NCBI RefSeq assembly: GCF_050947335.1
Contig: NW_027473586.1
Coordinates: forward strand, 1-64,000
From: Megachile rotundata
Taxonomy: Eukaryota; Arthropoda; Insecta; Hymenoptera; Megachilidae
Length of the DNA: 64,000 nt
Direction of reading: 5' to 3'
Both the position numbers and the translations under genes were made by a program. Below the pieces are notes generated by a model, which had not been told where the DNA came from, did not search any database, and saw only the letters and a program-made list of their open reading frames with translations. The first letter of the stretch is position 1, and every line of letters starts with the position of its first letter. This document shows positions 63,243 to 64,000 of the stretch, piece after piece.

Positions 63243-64000
63243 TGAGTTAGATTGATAATAATAAGAGTAATAAGTATAGTAATTGTCGTTCTATCGATCA
63301 TATAAGCATAATATGGCTAATAATATTAGTTAGATTGATAATAATAAGTGTAATAAGTATAGTAATTGTCGTTCTATCGCTCATATAAGCACAATATGGC
63401 TAATAATATGAGTTAGATTGATAATAATAAGAGTAATAAGTATAGTAATTGTCGTTCTATCGATCATATAAGCATAATATGGCTAGTAATATGAGTTACA
63501 TTGATAATAATAAGTGTAATAAGTATAGTAATTGTCGTTCTATCGATCATATAAGCATAATATGGCTAATAATATGCGTTAGATTGATAATAATAAGAGT
63601 AATGAGTATAGTAATTGTGGTTCTATCGATCATTTAAGCATAATATGGCTAATAATATGATTTAGATTGATAATAATAACAGTAATAGGTATAGTAATTG
63701 TCGTTCTATCGATCATTTAAGCATAATATGGCTAATAATATGAGTTAGATTGATAATAATAAGAGTAATAAGTATAGCATTTGTCGTTCTATCGATCATA
63801 TAAGCATAATATGGCTAATAATACGAGTTAGATTGATAATAATAAGAGTAATAAGTATAGTAATTGACGTTCTATCGATCATTTAAGCATAATATGGCTA
63901 ATAATATGAGTTAGAGTGATAATACTAAGAGTAGTGAGTATAGTAATTCTCATTCTATCGATCATATAAGCATAATATGGCTAATAATACGAGTTAGATT
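63243..64000. repeat. Ordinary 83-bp monomers up to the window edge
   Basis: Nine complete monomers and a 10-bp start of the next one at 63,991. Variants include TATTAGTTAG near 63,325, AAGTGTAATAAG, TTACATTG near 63,497, TATGCGTTAG near 63,574 and ATGATTTAG near 63,657. The array clearly continues past the window. Confidence 0.92.
63449..63637 (+). other. Chance open frame of 62 codons in satellite, not a gene
   Basis: The frame starts at the same monomer TTG as the one at 28,343 and ends at TAA. It is open because the in-frame TAG at the monomer start is TAC (GAGTTAC) and the TGA at the next junction is TGC (TATGCG). Most of its predicted residues agree with the other frame only because both read the same satellite. 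No signal peptide, domain or regulatory sequence supports translation. Confidence 0.93.

Larger units (their letters stand above)
1..64000. repeat. 83-bp satellite DNA array, 771 complete monomers
   Basis: Every part of the window is a copy of one 83-bp unit in the same orientation. A typical monomer begins GAGTTAGATTGATAATAATA, has GTCGTTCTATCGATCATA in the middle and ends TATGGCTAATAATAT. The common form has 20 G+C of 83 (24%). The first unit starts at 1 and the last complete one ends at 63,990; bases 63,991-64,000 begin the next. I identified four 81-bp and five 84-bp monomers, and their net -3 bp exactly explains 63,990 versus 771 x 83. The main variable sites are monomer positions 3-7 (GTTAG, GATAG, GTCAG, GTTAC), 16-30, 31-48, 54-64 and 72-76. 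No unit is inverted and no non-satellite insertion was seen. The array is probably constitutive heterochromatin of a eukaryote. The family and its function are unknown to me, and stop codons interrupt all frames. Confidence 0.98.

Noticed and set aside
63449..63637. Conserved small protein because its product resembles the one from 28,343
   Set aside because: The resemblance follows from both being translations of the same 83-bp repeat in the same phase. Almost all other copies of that frame contain stops.
1..64000. CRISPR array (regular direct repeats)
   Set aside because: There are no unique spacers. The entire 83-bp period is repeat, no cas genes are present and the length is far outside a CRISPR array.
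1..64000. Plasmid or phage iterons, or a mitochondrial control-region repeat
   Set aside because: Sixty-four kilobases of repeat with no gene or unique sequence does not fit a plasmid, phage or organelle origin. Nuclear heterochromatin is more likely.
1..64000. Centromere identity by a CENP-B box
   Set aside because: I see no TTCG....A..CGGG-type motif. The monomers are too AT-rich to contain it. The array could still be centromeric, but this motif does not show it.
1..64000. Embedded transposon, tRNA or other insertion
   Set aside because: The 83-bp phase can be followed from end to end with a full account of indels, which leaves no room for an insert. No inverted monomer or target-site duplication was seen.

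Overview
The whole 64,000-base window is one uninterrupted, head-to-tail satellite DNA array. I see no gene, RNA gene, transposon, inversion or unique sequence in it. The unit is an 83-bp monomer that is about 24% GC. The first monomer starts at base 1 and the last complete one ends at 63,990, giving 771 monomers plus 10 bp of a 772nd. I found nine length variants: four 81-mers (2-bp losses) and five 84-mers (1-bp gains). Their net effect of -3 bp matches the observed length of 63,990 against 771 x 83 = 63,993, so the phase is accounted for from end to end. An array of this size and regularity points to constitutive heterochromatin of a eukaryotic nuclear chromosome (centromeric, pericentromeric or subtelomeric) from a long-read assembly. 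I do not recognise the monomer family and cannot name the host.

The content of the window is its higher-order structure, a nested series of tandem duplications that all keep the 83-bp register. At small scale, a three-monomer unit of 249 bp recurs in blocks (for example 4,398-5,061, 9,877-10,540, 13,696-14,359, 19,672-20,169, 20,834-21,497, 31,624-32,287, 41,834-42,497, 56,770-57,433). At intermediate scale there are tandem duplications of 12, 14, 17, 19, 30/35, 33, 41, 45 and 46 monomers. At large scale a block of about 10 kb (26,810-36,520) is repeated directly after itself (from 36,521), with only about a dozen base changes seen by eye plus a few whole-monomer gains and losses.

Layout: 1-1,370 is a diverged copy of the 51-52 kb region. 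1,370-5,890 is mixed monomers and trimers. 5,892-9,045 is a 19-monomer tandem duplication. 8,797-15,355 is a 46-monomer duplication. 15,273-17,015 resembles 28,802-30,959. 17,514-26,770 holds overlapping 45-, 14- and 33-monomer duplications. 26,810-48,805 is the 10-kb duplication, with internal 30- and 35-monomer duplications. 48,059-50,050 is a 12-monomer duplication. 51,047-55,876 is a 41-monomer duplication. 55,877-60,990 is trimers and modules shared with 23-28 and 36-39 kb. 60,990-63,242 is a 17-monomer duplication, and 63,243-64,000 is ordinary monomers.

The only two open frames of 62 codons (28,343-28,531 and 63,449-63,637) start at TTG inside monomers. They are open by chance, one through a deletion junction and the other through two stop-removing substitutions. 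The most informative observations are the nested unequal-exchange history, the chimeric monomers marking its breakpoints, the 166-bp dimer length, the absence of A3/T3 runs in a sequence that is three-quarters A+T, and a TATCGAT core in almost every monomer.
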